A stretch of 64,000 bases of DNA, from positions 1 to 64,000 of the forward strand of contig MGWH01000002.1 in the NCBI GenBank assembly GCA_001800905.1. The letters are read 5' to 3'. Shown in pieces: positions 27,391 to 37,788 of this stretch. Positions within the stretch are counted from its first letter, which is position 1. Every line of letters begins with the position of its first letter. The stretch comes from Flavobacteria bacterium GWA2_35_26 (GTDB lineage: Bacteria > Bacteroidota > Bacteroidia > Flavobacteriales > Flavobacteriaceae). Both the position numbers and the translations under genes were made by a program. Below the pieces are notes generated by a model, which did no database searches, was not told where the DNA came from, and saw only the letters and a program-made list of their open reading frames with translations.

Positions 27391-30222
27391 ATGGTAGACA
27401 CAGACAATACTATTGACGTTCAGGGCGCACGCGTTCACAACCTAAAAAATATCGATATTTCAATTCCTCGTGAGCAATTAGTGGTCATCACTGGGCTATC
27501 GGGTTCTGGAAAATCATCCTTAGCTTTTGATACGATTTATGCCGAAGGACAACGTCGTTATGTTGAAACTTTTTCGGCCTATGCCCGTCAGTTTTTAGGT
27601 GGATTAGAACGTCCCAATGTCGATAAAATTGACGGACTTTCTCCTGTGATTGCTATTGAGCAAAAAACAACCAGCAAAAGTCCGCGTTCCACTGTGGGAA
27701 CCATCACTGAAATCTACGACTTCTTGCGTTTATTGTATGCTCGTGGCGCTGAAGCCTACAGTTACAATACCGGAGAAAAAATGGTTTCGTATTCTGATGA
27801 GCAAATCAAAGAATTGATTACCCAAGATTTTACAGGAAAACGAATCAATATTTTAGCACCAATTATTCGTGCTAGAAAAGGACATTATGCTGAGCTTTTC
27901 CAGCAAATTACCAAACAAGGCTTTCTGAAAGTACGCGTGAATGGAGAAATTCAGGATTTGGTTAGCGGCATGAAACTAGATCGTTACAAAACCCATGACA
28001 TTGAAATTGTAGTCGACCGCTTAGTTGTTGACAACAGCGATGACAATCAGAAACGTTTATCCGAAAGCATCAACACCGCCATGCATCATGGTGAAAATGT
28101 GTTGATGGTTTTGGACCAAGATTCCAATGAAGTACGCTATTTCAGTAGAAATTTAATGTGTCCAACTACGGGTATTTCGTATCAAAATCCTGAACCCAAT
28201 TTATTTTCTTTCAACTCGCCAAAAGGAGCTTGCGCACATTGTAACGGATTAGGGACGGTGAATGAAATCAATCGAAAAAAGATCATCCCAAATTCTAGAT
28301 TATCCATCAAAAATGGTGGTTTTGCGCCATTGGGCGAATACAAATCGTCCTGGATTTTCAAGCAATTGGAAATTATTGGCGAAAAATACGGTTTCAAATT
28401 GACCGATGCGGTAGAAACCATTTCGGAAGAAGCAATGGAAATGATTTTGAACGGTGGTAAAGAAAAATTCACCATCAACTCCAAAGATTTAGGCGTCGCC
28501 AGAGAATATAAAATTGACTTTGAAGGAATCGCTCATTTTATCAAAAACCAATACGATGAAAGTGGTTCAAGCTCGATTAAACGTTGGGCAAAAGAATTCA
28601 TGGACGAAGTGGATTGTCCCGAATGTGAAGGTTCACGATTGAAAAAGGAAGCACTATTTTTCAAAGTAAACGATAAAAACATTGCCGAATTAAGCGATTT
28701 AGATATTTCTGATTTAACCCTTTGGTTCCAAGAATTAGAAAGTCATTTATCAGACAAACAAAAAACAATTGCTACCGAAGTCATCAAAGAAATCAAAGAT
28801 CGATTGGACTTTTTGATGAATGTAGGATTGAACTATTTGGCCCTAAGCCGAAGTTCAAAATCCCTTTCCGGTGGTGAAGCACAACGCATCCGATTGGCAA
28901 CTCAGATTGGTTCGCAATTAGTTGGTGTTCTTTATATTTTGGATGAACCAAGTATTGGTTTACACCAAAGAGACAACGAAAAATTGATTCATTCATTGGA
29001 ACAATTGCGTGATATTGGCAATTCGGTAATTGTGGTAGAACACGACAAAGACATGATTGAACGCGCCGATTATGTGATTGACATTGGTCCAAGAGCTGGG
29101 AAATTTGGAGGCGAAATCATTAGTCAAGGTACGCCTGCTGAGATATTGAAAAGCAACACCATTACGGCTCAATTCATGAATGGCGATATGAAAATTGAAG
29201 TCCCTAAAAAGCGTCGTGAGGGCAATGGTAAATTCTTAAAACTAACGGGCGCTACTGGAAATAATTTAAAAAATGTTTCTATCGATTTACCGTTAGGCCA
29301 ACTGATATGCGTCACTGGAGTTTCTGGAAGCGGGAAATCAACTTTGATTAACGAAACCCTTTATCCTATTTTAAATGCCTATTATTTCAACGGAGTTAAA
29401 AAACCACAACCTTATAAAAAAATTGAAGGATTAGAACATATTGACAAAGTGATTGACATTGATCAAAGTCCAATTGGGCGTACGCCAAGATCGAATCCAG
29501 CGACCTATACCGAAGTCTTTTCGGAGATTCGAAACTTATTCACGATGACTTCTGAAAGTATGATTCGCGGTTACAAAGCCGGGCGATTTAGTTTCAATGT
29601 AAAAGGAGGACGTTGCGAAACTTGTGAAGGTTCTGGAGTGCGAACGATTGAAATGAACTTTTTACCGGATGTGTATGTGGAATGTGAAACCTGCCAAGGC
29701 AAACGTTTCAATAGAGAAACTTTAGAAATTCGCTACAAAGGGAAATCCATTTCAGATGTATTGAATATGACGGTGGATGAAGCGGTTCCTTTCTTTGAAA
29801 ACATACCCAAAATTTACCGAAAAGTAAAAACCATTCAGGAAGTAGGATTGGGTTATATCACTTTAGGTCAACAAAGTACAACCCTTTCTGGCGGTGAAGC
29901 ACAACGTATCAAATTGGCGGGTGAATTATCAAAAAAAGATACGGGTAATACTTTTTATATTTTAGACGAACCGACTACGGGACTTCATTTTGAAGACATT
30001 CGAGTTTTGATGGGAGTGATTAATAAATTAGTTGATAAAGGGAATACCATCTTGATCATTGAACACAATATGGATGTGATCAAACTAGCCGATTATATTA
30101 TTGACATTGGTCCAGAAGGTGGAAAAGGTGGCGGACAATTAGTAGCCAAAGGAACTCCTGAAGAAATTGTGAAAAATAAAAAAAGCTATACTGCGGAATT
30201 TTTGAAAAAAGAATTAGTTTAG
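27391..30222 (+). CDS. uvrA: excinuclease ABC subunit UvrA
   Basis: 943-aa DNA-damage sensor of nucleotide excision repair, full length. Two ABC ATPase modules: Walker [10 protein letters not shown] (near 35) and GVSGSGKST (near 643), with signatures [11 protein letters not shown] (near 490) and [11 protein letters not shown] (near 832). Zinc sites are visible as CPTTG...CAHCNGLG (~255-285), CPECEGSRL (~410) and CETCEGSG...CETCQGKRF (~745-770). It loads UvrB at lesions in the cytoplasm. The LOG-family gene follows after 59 nt and may be co-transcribed. Confidence 0.97.
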   Translation: MVDTDNTIDVQGARVHNLKNIDISIPREQLVVITGLSGSGKSSLAFDTIYAEGQRRYVETFSAYARQFLGGLERPNVDKIDGLSPVIAIEQKTTSKSPRSTVGTITEIYDFLRLLYARGAEAYSYNTGEKMVSYSDEQIKELITQDFTGKRINILAPIIRARKGHYAELFQQITKQGFLKVRVNGEIQDLVSGMKLDRYKTHDIEIVVDRLVVDNSDDNQKRLSESINTAMHHGENVLMVLDQDSNEVRYFSRNLMCPTTGISYQNPEPNLFSFNSPKGACAHCNGLGTVNEINRKKIIPNSRLSIKNGGFAPLGEYKSSWIFKQLEIIGEKYGFKLTDAVETISEEAMEMILNGGKEKFTINSKDLGVAREYKIDFEGIAHFIKNQYDESGSSSIKRWAKEFMDEVDCPECEGSRLKKEALFFKVNDKNIAELSDLDISDLTLWFQELESHLSDKQKTIATEVIKEIKDRLDFLMNVGLNYLALSRSSKSLSGGEAQRIRLATQIGSQLVGVLYILDEPSIGLHQRDNEKLIHSLEQLRDIGNSVIVVEHDKDMIERADYVIDIGPRAGKFGGEIISQGTPAEILKSNTITAQFMNGDMKIEVPKKRREGNGKFLKLTGATGNNLKNVSIDLPLGQLICVTGVSGSGKSTLINETLYPILNAYYFNGVKKPQPYKKIEGLEHIDKVIDIDQSPIGRTPRSNPATYTEVFSEIRNLFTMTSESMIRGYKAGRFSFNVKGGRCETCEGSGVRTIEMNFLPDVYVECETCQGKRFNRETLEIRYKGKSISDVLNMTVDEAVPFFENIPKIYRKVKTIQEVGLGYITLGQQSTTLSGGEAQRIKLAGELSKKDTGNTFYILDEPTTGLHFEDIRVLMGVINKLVDKGNTILIIEHNMDVIKLADYIIDIGPEGGKGGGQLVAKGTPEEIVKNKKSYTAEFLKKELV

Positions 30223-30281
30223 TAGAACATAAACATAGCTATTCGTATTGAAAAAATGAAAAGCTCCAAAAATTTAAACCT

Positions 30282-31004
30282 ATGAAATTACACGATAGTA
30301 CTGAAGACAATGAGATTCAAGCCCAACTCAATCAAAAAGATTGGAATGAAATTCGTGCCAATGACAGTTGGGGTATTTTCAAAATCATGTCTGAATTTGT
30401 CAATGGATATGAGGCCATGGGACGTATCGGACCTTGTGTAAGTATTTTTGGCTCAGCTAGAATTAAACCTGGTGATCCCTATTATTTACTAGCTGAAAAG
30501 ATCGCTTATAAAATTAGTAAAGCAGGGTACGGAGTAATCACAGGAGGAGGTCCAGGTATCATGGAAGCCGGTAACAAAGGAGCTCATTTAGGTGGTGGAA
30601 CTTCTGTAGGATTGAATATTGAACTACCATTTGAACAACATCACAATCCCTATATTGATCGAGATAAAAATTTGAACTTTGACTATTTCTTTGTTCGAAA
30701 AGTAATGTTTGTAAAATATTCGCAAGGATTTGTGGTCATGCCTGGTGGATTTGGAACATTAGACGAACTTTTTGAAGCCATAACTTTGATTCAAACCAAG
30801 AAAATTGGTCGTTTTCCAATAGTATTAGTAGGAACTACTTTTTGGTCTGGCCTAATTGATTGGGTAAAAACCGTTTTAATCGAACGCGAAGCAACAGTGA
30901 GTGCTTCTGATTTAGATTTGATAAAAATTGTAGACACCGAAGACGAAGTAGTCGCAGTAATTGACGCTTTCTATAAAAAATTCGACTTAAGTCCTAACTT
31001 TTAA
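30282..31004 (+). CDS. LOG family protein (TIGR00730, cytokinin riboside phosphoribohydrolase-like)
   Basis: 240-aa cytoplasmic Rossmann-fold protein. The family motif PGGFGTLDELFE (near residue 150) and the GGGPGIMEAGNKGA loop (near 87) are both intact. Related proteins release the base from nucleoside 5'-monophosphates. An N-terminal extension of about 45 residues (KLHDSTEDNEIQAQLNQKDW) precedes the fold (SIFGSARIKPGDPYY). The physiological substrate is unknown. It is downstream of uvrA on the same strand. Confidence 0.87.
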   Translation: MKLHDSTEDNEIQAQLNQKDWNEIRANDSWGIFKIMSEFVNGYEAMGRIGPCVSIFGSARIKPGDPYYLLAEKIAYKISKAGYGVITGGGPGIMEAGNKGAHLGGGTSVGLNIELPFEQHHNPYIDRDKNLNFDYFFVRKVMFVKYSQGFVVMPGGFGTLDELFEAITLIQTKKIGRFPIVLVGTTFWSGLIDWVKTVLIEREATVSASDLDLIKIVDTEDEVVAVIDAFYKKFDLSPNF

Positions 31005-31073
31005 TCTTTAGATTATCGTATTCTGATTTGTTTTCGGTTATTTAATTGTACCTTGTAGTTAAATCGTTTAAAG

Positions 31074-33902
31074 TTGAAATCATTTCTCAAAATAGTATTG
31101 TGTTCTTTATTGGTTTTGACATCAATAAGTAGCTTTGCGCAACATCAATCCAAGATGATAGTGGAGCTTGTTCCTGCAACACACACACTTCGAATTCAAC
31201 AAGAAATCACCTTTATTAATCAGACTAACGACACTCTTTCTTCTCTAGTATTAAATGATTGGAACACGGCCTATTCTAACAAAAACACCCCGTTAGCCAA
31301 ACGATTTTCTGATGAATTTTACAGAGGATTTCATTTGGCTACTGAAGCCGAACGTGGTGGAACTTCTAATTTAACCATTCTGAATGTAGATAAATTATTT
31401 CTATCTTGGAGTAGAACCTTAGAAAACCCCGATTTAATTACCGTAGACTTAAGGGACAAGTTAGCGCCAAATCAGACTGTAACGCTTTCTCTTACTTATT
31501 TTTCTAAAATCCCAAGCAACGAATTTACTAAATATGGCTTTGCAGCCAATGGAGACTTACATCTAAAAAATTGGTTCATAACCCCAGCGCGATATGAAAA
31601 CAACGATTTTATAAGATATAGTAATTGCAACTTGGACGACATAGCCAATGGCAGTTGTAATTTTAAAATTCAATTTAAAATCCCAAAAGAAGCAGCACTC
31701 ACTACAGATTTAGTGATCACGCAACAAATGGAAGAAAAAAATCAAATGAGTTACTTTTTAGAGGATGAAAATAGGACCGACTTTAGCATCGTAATTCAAT
31801 CCAAATCTAATTTCAAAAGTTACCATAACGATCATAACGAAGTTATAACAGACATCAATACTACAAAATTAGATGACATTCAAAAAATCATTATAATCAA
31901 TAGAATTGCCAATTTTGCTAATGAATTTATTGGATTATATCCCCATCAAAAAATCCTAGTTTCCCAAACGAATTATGACCGAAATCCGTTTTATGGATTG
32001 AACCAATTACCGCAATTTCTAAATCCGTTTGAAGATGATTTTCTATTCGAAATTAAATTCTTAAAAACCTATTTAGAAACTTATCTAAAGACCAGTTTAC
32101 AGCTGGATCCAAGAAAAAACAACTGGATTTACGATGCCATCCAAATGGATGCAATGATTCAATACATAGAGCAATATCATGCCGATGTTACCATGCTTGG
32201 GAAGGCCTCTAAATTCAAAATATTAAAAAGATACAATTTAGCCAATCTGAAGTTTAACGAGCAATACAGCTATTTTTATATGCTAATGGCACGAAAAAAT
32301 TTGGATCAAGCTTTAGGAAGTGCTAAAACCGATTTGATAAAATTTAACGAACAAATTGCCAGTAAATACAGAGCTGGATTGAGCATTCGTTTTCTTGACA
32401 ATTACCTCCAGAAAGGAATCGTGAAAAATAGCATTCGCCAATTTTACAATTTGAACAAAGTCCAACAAACAACAGACAAAGACTTTGAAACTATTTTAAA
32501 ATCAAACACGACCAAGAATATTGATTGGTTTTTTAGCACTATCGTTCATTCGAGAGAATTAATTGATTACAAATTTGCCAAAGTATCCAAAACCCAAGAC
32601 AGCATCACTTTTTCAATAAAAAACAAAACTGATCTACCGATTCCAATTCCAATTTACGGCCTAAAAAAGAAAGAAATTGTTTTCAAAGATTGGTTGGATT
32701 TAAAAGAATGTGATAGCACATTTACGATTCCAAGAAAGCAAGCCGATAAAATTATTCTGAATTACAATAACGAAGTTCCCGAATACAATTTGCGTAATAA
32801 TTGGAAAAAACTAGAAGGTTTTTTTCCAAACAATCGACCTGTTAAATGTGTATTCATGAAGGATTTAGAAGATTCCTATTACAATCAAATATTGTATGTA
32901 CCTACTTTAACTTATAATTTGTATGATGGGCTTTCACCCGGTTTGCGTTTGCATAATAAAACTATTTTAGACAAACCTTTTATTTTTGATTTGGCTCCCT
33001 CCTATTCAACAAAATCAAAAAACTTATCTGGTGGTGGCGGATTTATCATCAATGACAATCGAAGAACTGGATCATTATATTCCATTAGGTACCTTTTGTC
33101 GGGTTCCTATTTCCATTATGCGCCTGATGCAAGTTATACTAAAATTACACCGGCTATTGAATTTCGATTTCGTAAACCTGATTTTAGAGACAATACTAAA
33201 GAGGGAATTTTGCTAAGACAAGTCATTGTTACTCGAGATCAAAGTAAAATTGTTCCGACTGATTTAGAAGCCAATTATTCAGTATTTAATGCCCGATATT
33301 TTAATTCCAAAACTGAAATCACCAAGCATAGTAGTACTAATGCAGATATTCAATTCGGATCTAACTTTGGTAAAATTGCCACAGAATGGGAATACAGAAA
33401 GCTTTTTGAAAATAACCGACAAGTCAATTTACGTTTGTATTTAGGCGCTTTTTTATACAACAATACCAATTCTGATTATTTTAGTTTTGCCCTTGACAGA
33501 CCCACCGATTATCTCTTTGACTACAATTTTTATGGACGATCTGAAAGTAGTGGATTCTTCAGCCAGCAATACATTCAAGCTGAGGGAGGGTTCAAATCGA
33601 AGTTGAATACCGCTTATGCCAATCAATGGATGGGAACTGTAAATGGAAGTTTCAATATTTGGAGATGGATTGAAATTTATGGTGATTTTGGACTAGTAAA
33701 AAACAAAAATAACTCTGCTCAATTCGTCTATGACAATGGAATTCGATTGAATTTAGTAACCGATTATTTTGAACTGTATTTTCCTGTTTACTCGAATAAT
33801 GGTTTAGAAATTACACATGAAAAATACAATGAAAAAATTCGTTTTGTGATTACTTTTTCACCAAAAACATTAGTTAACCTTTTCAATAGAAAATGGTTTT
33901 AG
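31074..33902 (+). CDS. M1 aminopeptidase-like protein fused to a putative outer-membrane beta-barrel
   Basis: 942-aa exported protein with a signal peptide of about 22 residues (SLLVLTSISSFAQ). Residues ~25-230 resemble the N-terminal beta domain of M1 peptidases (HTLRIQQEITFINQTNDTLS, FITPARYEN). Residues ~270-490 resemble an M1 catalytic fold, but no HEXXH is present: the expected region reads FEIKFLKTYLETYL and the WxxEG helix is WIYDAIQ. From ~610 the sequence turns into alternating aromatic strands and ends FNRKWF, like an outer-membrane barrel. It is probably an inactive peptidase domain carried at the surface. Homologues tend to be annotated metalloprotease. No operon partner. Confidence 0.65.
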   Translation: MKSFLKIVLCSLLVLTSISSFAQHQSKMIVELVPATHTLRIQQEITFINQTNDTLSSLVLNDWNTAYSNKNTPLAKRFSDEFYRGFHLATEAERGGTSNLTILNVDKLFLSWSRTLENPDLITVDLRDKLAPNQTVTLSLTYFSKIPSNEFTKYGFAANGDLHLKNWFITPARYENNDFIRYSNCNLDDIANGSCNFKIQFKIPKEAALTTDLVITQQMEEKNQMSYFLEDENRTDFSIVIQSKSNFKSYHNDHNEVITDINTTKLDDIQKIIIINRIANFANEFIGLYPHQKILVSQTNYDRNPFYGLNQLPQFLNPFEDDFLFEIKFLKTYLETYLKTSLQLDPRKNNWIYDAIQMDAMIQYIEQYHADVTMLGKASKFKILKRYNLANLKFNEQYSYFYMLMARKNLDQALGSAKTDLIKFNEQIASKYRAGLSIRFLDNYLQKGIVKNSIRQFYNLNKVQQTTDKDFETILKSNTTKNIDWFFSTIVHSRELIDYKFAKVSKTQDSITFSIKNKTDLPIPIPIYGLKKKEIVFKDWLDLKECDSTFTIPRKQADKIILNYNNEVPEYNLRNNWKKLEGFFPNNRPVKCVFMKDLEDSYYNQILYVPTLTYNLYDGLSPGLRLHNKTILDKPFIFDLAPSYSTKSKNLSGGGGFIINDNRRTGSLYSIRYLLSGSYFHYAPDASYTKITPAIEFRFRKPDFRDNTKEGILLRQVIVTRDQSKIVPTDLEANYSVFNARYFNSKTEITKHSSTNADIQFGSNFGKIATEWEYRKLFENNRQVNLRLYLGAFLYNNTNSDYFSFALDRPTDYLFDYNFYGRSESSGFFSQQYIQAEGGFKSKLNTAYANQWMGTVNGSFNIWRWIEIYGDFGLVKNKNNSAQFVYDNGIRLNLVTDYFELYFPVYSNNGLEITHEKYNEKIRFVITFSPKTLVNLFNRKWF

Positions 33903-34044
33903 GACAATTCAAAAAATTACATAATTATATAACAAATTATGTTTTGACCAATAATAATTCAACAATATACTACAAATATCGAAATTGATTACAAAAAGCT
34001 AATTTTAATTCGTAGTGGTAGTATGAAAATATGTAGTTTTTAAT

Positions 34045-34052
34045 TAGATTTG
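34045..34052 (+). promoter_or_regulatory. putative -7 box for the E1 gene
   Basis: TAGATTTG fits TAnnTTTG, 7 nt before the ATG at 34059 and 25 nt before the ATG at 34077. It overlaps the TTG at 34050, so that TTG cannot be the start if this is the promoter. Confidence 0.38.
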
Positions 34053-34058
34053 TGCATT

Positions 34059-36485
34059 ATGTCATCCTTTTCAATTATGGTACACGAAAAAACAACTACG
34101 GCCTTAACTTTTGAAGACTTCAAAATAGAAGTTTTGAATGATTACAAAATTGCAGTAACGAGCAGGGAATGTAGTTTGTTAGGTCGTAAAGAAGTACTTA
34201 CTGGAAAGGCTAAATTTGGCATCTTTGGAGACGGAAAAGAAGTACCACAATTAGCCATGGCTAAATACTTTAAAAATGGAGACTTCCGCTCTGGCTACTA
34301 TCGAGATCAAACCTTTATGATGGCTATTGGCCAATTAACTATTAAAGAATTCTTTGCTGGTTTGTATGGTCATACTGATTTGGATTACGAACCCATGTCG
34401 GCAGGAAGACAAATGGGAGGCCATTTTGTAACACACAGTTTACACGCCGACGGTTCCTGGAAAAACTTAACCGAACAAAAAAATTCCAGTTCTGATATCT
34501 CCCCTACAGCGGCTCAAATGCCACGCCTTTTAGGATTGGCATACGCTTCAAAAATATACCGACAAGTTCCCGGAATTCCTAATGCTACCCATTTTTCTAA
34601 TGAAGGAGATGAAATCGCTTGGGGTACTATTGGCAATGCCAGTACTTCAGAAGGTGTTTTCTTTGAAACCATCAATGCTGCAGGAGTTTTACAAGTGCCT
34701 ATGGTAATGAGTGTTTGGGACGATGAATATGGTATTTCAGTTCATGCCAAGCACCAAACCACTAAGGAAAGTATTTCAGAAATTTTAAAAGGATACCAAA
34801 GAGAAAACGGAAGCAACGGTTTTGAAATCCTACAAGTTAAAGGTTGGGATTATGCTGATTTAATTGCCACTTACGAAAAAGCAGCTGAAGTTGCACGCAA
34901 AGAACATGTGCCGGTTTTGGTTCATGTATCGCAATTGACTCAACCGCAAGGGCATTCTAGCTCTGGTTCTCATGAACGCTACAAAAGCGCTGAAAGATTA
35001 GCTTGGGAAAAAGATTTTGATTGTATTCGTCAAATGCGACTTTGGATGATCGCTATCAATATTGCTTCTCCGGAAGAGTTAGATAAGATCGATGCCAATG
35101 CAAAAATAGCCGTTCTTGAGGGCAAAAAAGAAGCTTGGAAAGAGTTTATCAATCCTATTATCAACGAACAAAAAGAACTCCTCTCATTGCTTGAAAGAGT
35201 AGCTGAAACGAGTCAAAACAAAACTAAAATACTTCAATACGTATCCGTATTAAAGAACATTAAGGATCCATTAAAGAAAGAAATTTTAGGTACCGCTCGA
35301 AAAGTATTACGTTTGGTAAATAAGGAAAGTGGTCAAGCTGAACTATCCCAATGGATTCAAAATTACACTACCGTAACACAGCAAAAATTCAGTAGCCATT
35401 TGCATTCTGAATCCAATTCGAATGTGTATTCTGTTCAGCCGATTGCTCCTAAATATACTGAAAACAGTATTGCCGATACGGATGGACGTATGGTAATTAG
35501 AGATAATTTTGATGCTTTGTTTACCAAATATCCGGAAGCCTTAGTTTTTGGCGAAGACGCTGGAAATATTGGTGATGTGAATCAAGGTTTAGAAGGCATG
35601 CAAGAAAAATACGGAGAATTGCGTGTTACTGATGCGGGTATTCGTGAAGCAACAATAATCGGTCAAGGAATCGGATTGGCTTTACGAGGACTTCGTCCTA
35701 TTGCCGAAATACAATATTTAGATTACTTATTGTATGCCATTCAGATTTTAAGTGACGATTTAGCCACTTTACAATACCGAACTTTTGGAAGACAAAAAGC
35801 ACCTCTAATCATTCGTACACGCGGCCATCGATTAGAAGGTATTTGGCATTCGGGTTCACCAATGGGAATGATTATCAATGCTATCAGAGGGATTCACGTT
35901 TTGGTTCCAAGAAACATGACCCAAGCCGCTGGATTTTACAATACGCTTTTAGAAGCCGATGAACCTGCTTTGGTTATTGAGTGTTTGAATGGTTACCGAT
36001 TAAAAGAAAAAGCACCACTAAATTATGGCGAATTTAAAACACCAATTGGAGTTGTAGAAACGCTTCGAGAAGGAAAAGATATTACCCTAGTTTCGTATGG
36101 TTCTACGTTACGTTTAGTGGAACAAGCCGCCAATGAATTAGCGGAAATAGGCATCGATTGTGAAGTGATAGACATACAATCGTTATTGCCGTTTGATATC
36201 AATACGGATATTGTAAAAAGTATTGCCAAAACCAATCGTTTGTTAGTGATTGATGAAGATGTTCCTGGAGGAGCTTCGGCTTACATCTTACAACAAATTG
36301 TAGAAGTGCAAGACGGCTATTCGTATTTAGATAGCAAACCTCAAACTCTTACTTCTAAAGCGCATCGTCCAGCTTATGGCACTGATGGCGATTATTTTTC
36401 AAAACCATCGGTGGATGATATCTATGAAAAAATATATGCCATGATGAGTGAAGCAAGACCCAATCAATATCCTGATTTGTATTAA
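34059..36485 (+). CDS. 2-oxo acid dehydrogenase E1, fused alpha and beta subunits (branched-chain type)
   Basis: 808-aa cytoplasmic thiamine-diphosphate enzyme. The alpha half (~1-420) has YYRDQTFMMAIGQLTIKEFF, AGRQMGGHF and the ThDP-binding stretch near NEGDEIAWGTIGNASTSEG. The beta half (~475-808) starts VIRDNFDALFTKYPEALVFG (the GED Glu follows) and has LRPIAEIQYLDYLLYAIQIL and RTRGHRLEGIWHSGSPMG. In the complex it decarboxylates 2-oxoacids and passes the acyl group to lipoyl-E2. The fused form is common in flavobacteria. The start is 34059 (MSSFSIMVHEK) or 34077 (MVHEK); the latter leaves a normal leader after the promoter box. E2 is not adjacent. Confidence 0.9.
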   Translation: MSSFSIMVHEKTTTALTFEDFKIEVLNDYKIAVTSRECSLLGRKEVLTGKAKFGIFGDGKEVPQLAMAKYFKNGDFRSGYYRDQTFMMAIGQLTIKEFFAGLYGHTDLDYEPMSAGRQMGGHFVTHSLHADGSWKNLTEQKNSSSDISPTAAQMPRLLGLAYASKIYRQVPGIPNATHFSNEGDEIAWGTIGNASTSEGVFFETINAAGVLQVPMVMSVWDDEYGISVHAKHQTTKESISEILKGYQRENGSNGFEILQVKGWDYADLIATYEKAAEVARKEHVPVLVHVSQLTQPQGHSSSGSHERYKSAERLAWEKDFDCIRQMRLWMIAINIASPEELDKIDANAKIAVLEGKKEAWKEFINPIINEQKELLSLLERVAETSQNKTKILQYVSVLKNIKDPLKKEILGTARKVLRLVNKESGQAELSQWIQNYTTVTQQKFSSHLHSESNSNVYSVQPIAPKYTENSIADTDGRMVIRDNFDALFTKYPEALVFGEDAGNIGDVNQGLEGMQEKYGELRVTDAGIREATIIGQGIGLALRGLRPIAEIQYLDYLLYAIQILSDDLATLQYRTFGRQKAPLIIRTRGHRLEGIWHSGSPMGMIINAIRGIHVLVPRNMTQAAGFYNTLLEADEPALVIECLNGYRLKEKAPLNYGEFKTPIGVVETLREGKDITLVSYGSTLRLVEQAANELAEIGIDCEVIDIQSLLPFDINTDIVKSIAKTNRLLVIDEDVPGGASAYILQQIVEVQDGYSYLDSKPQTLTSKAHRPAYGTDGDYFSKPSVDDIYEKIYAMMSEARPNQYPDLY

Positions 36486-36635
36486 TTGTACAAAAAAAGC
36501 GCCCCACTTTTTAAAAGATGTCAATCAGCCGGTATTCCAACATATTGGATGAAGTTTAGGTATACACAAGTAGTTGATACTAAATAAGTTTTGACACTTA
36601 TTAATCGGAATTATTAATATGTTTTTTATTATTGA

Positions 36636-36643
36636 TATATTTG
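36636..36643 (+). promoter_or_regulatory. putative -7 box for the 36.7-41.1 kb surface gene set
   Basis: TATATTTG fits TAnnTTTG, 28 nt before the ATG at 36672. No clear -33 TTTG. Confidence 0.42.
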
Positions 36644-36671
36644 AGCTAAATTTTTGAAAAAATTATCATCA

Positions 36672-37151
36672 ATGAAACAATTTATTTTGTTTTTGTGTAT
36701 TATCTCATTCAGTTCCTACGGCCAAACGATAAGTCGTCAAACGATTGCTTCACAAGGTGCTAGTACTGTAATACGTAATGGTGTTTTCATTAGCCAATCC
36801 ATTGGTCAACAAAGTGTTACTGGCAATTATAAAGGAGATGTTAGTTTGAATCAAGGTTTTCAACAAAGTCAATGGAATCGTTTGATGAGTTCCAATCCAC
36901 CAAAACTAATTTCGACCCTCATTTATCCTAATCCATTTCTTTCTACTATTTCTTTTCAATTTTCGGAACCGGTATTACAGCCTATTGCAGTTGCTATATT
37001 TGATGTCACTGGAAAATTAGTGTATGCCTCTACCAAAAGTGCATTAAATAGTATATTGCAACTTGATTTGCAAAATTTGGCTGTAGGGGTTTATTTTGTT
37101 CGTTTACAATCGGCTAGTTTTCAATATTATTCACAAATAGTAAAACAATAA
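36672..37151 (+). CDS. small T9SS-sorted secreted protein
   Basis: 159-aa secreted protein: signal peptide MKQFILFLCIISFSSYG, a short beta-rich region (IASQGASTVIRNGVFISQSI, NQGFQQSQWN) and a C-terminal type A sorting domain from about residue 82. That domain has the classic pattern YPNPFLSTISFQF, AIFDVTGKLVYAS, LQNLAVGVYFVRL and a terminal IVKQ. The type IX system would export it and cleave or anchor it at the surface. The ATG at 36672 gives a clean signal; a TTG at 36654 is an alternative. Its stop overlaps the next ATG by one base, so it is coupled with the barrel gene. Confidence 0.82.
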   Translation: MKQFILFLCIISFSSYGQTISRQTIASQGASTVIRNGVFISQSIGQQSVTGNYKGDVSLNQGFQQSQWNRLMSSNPPKLISTLIYPNPFLSTISFQFSEPVLQPIAVAIFDVTGKLVYASTKSALNSILQLDLQNLAVGVYFVRLQSASFQYYSQIVKQ

Positions 37152-37777
37152 TGAAAAATCTATTGGTATTTATATTTCTTTTCTTTGCCATTGAAAATAG
37201 TATTTCTCAGGAAGTGTTTTTTGTTACGGGTAAAAATCTTACCACCTATAATTTTAAAAATTCATTTGGAGAGTCTAATCCAAATTTAAAAGGTGGCAGT
37301 GGTTCTTTTTTTGAGTTGGGGTTTACCAACAAAACAAAAAATGAAAGAGTAGCGTATAGTTTCGGTTTAGTATTAAATGAGTACAATAGTATTGGTGGAA
37401 ATTCATTTAATCACTATTCATGGAAAACCAATTATTTGGGAATCCAAACTAGATACTACTATTCCTTACTAGATAGAAATGATCTAGACATCGTACCTAC
37501 TATTGGGTTCAATATCAGCACCTTAATTAATGGACAACAAACTATTGATGCTAGCGTATTCGATTTGACCAAAGAAAAAGAATTTACAGGAGTTGTAGTA
37601 ACTCCATCTTTAGGGGTCCAATTCAAATACAACTTATCGGAAAATGGTTTTGTTAGTTTTGGGTACAACTACTGCAGAGGATTCAATTTAACCAATACTA
37701 CAGATCAAAAATTAGGATTTAGCACCCATCAATTACAATTTGGAGTGCATTATTTTATAAATTCTTGCTGCAATTAA
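37151..37777 (+). CDS. putative small outer-membrane beta-barrel protein
   Basis: 208-aa protein with a signal peptide (NLLVFIFLFFAIENSISQE). The rest alternates strands with aromatic girdles (FFELGFTNKT, RVAYSFGLVLNEYNS, TNYLGIQTRYYYSLL, VVVTPSLGVQFKYNL, HQLQFGVHYF), consistent with an 8-stranded barrel. I cannot assign a named family. It overlaps the T9SS-sorted gene by one base and precedes the 1111-aa repeat gene by 11 nt, so the three form one operon. It may help anchor or export a partner; that is inference. Confidence 0.6.
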   Translation: MKNLLVFIFLFFAIENSISQEVFFVTGKNLTTYNFKNSFGESNPNLKGGSGSFFELGFTNKTKNERVAYSFGLVLNEYNSIGGNSFNHYSWKTNYLGIQTRYYYSLLDRNDLDIVPTIGFNISTLINGQQTIDASVFDLTKEKEFTGVVVTPSLGVQFKYNLSENGFVSFGYNYCRGFNLTNTTDQKLGFSTHQLQFGVHYFINSCCN

Positions 37778-37788
37778 TGCTATAAAAA

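Noticed and set aside
33919-33942. ACATAATT/AATTATGT hairpin as a terminator of the M1-like gene
   Set aside because: The stem is nearly all A-T, so stability is low, and the following T run is only four bases.
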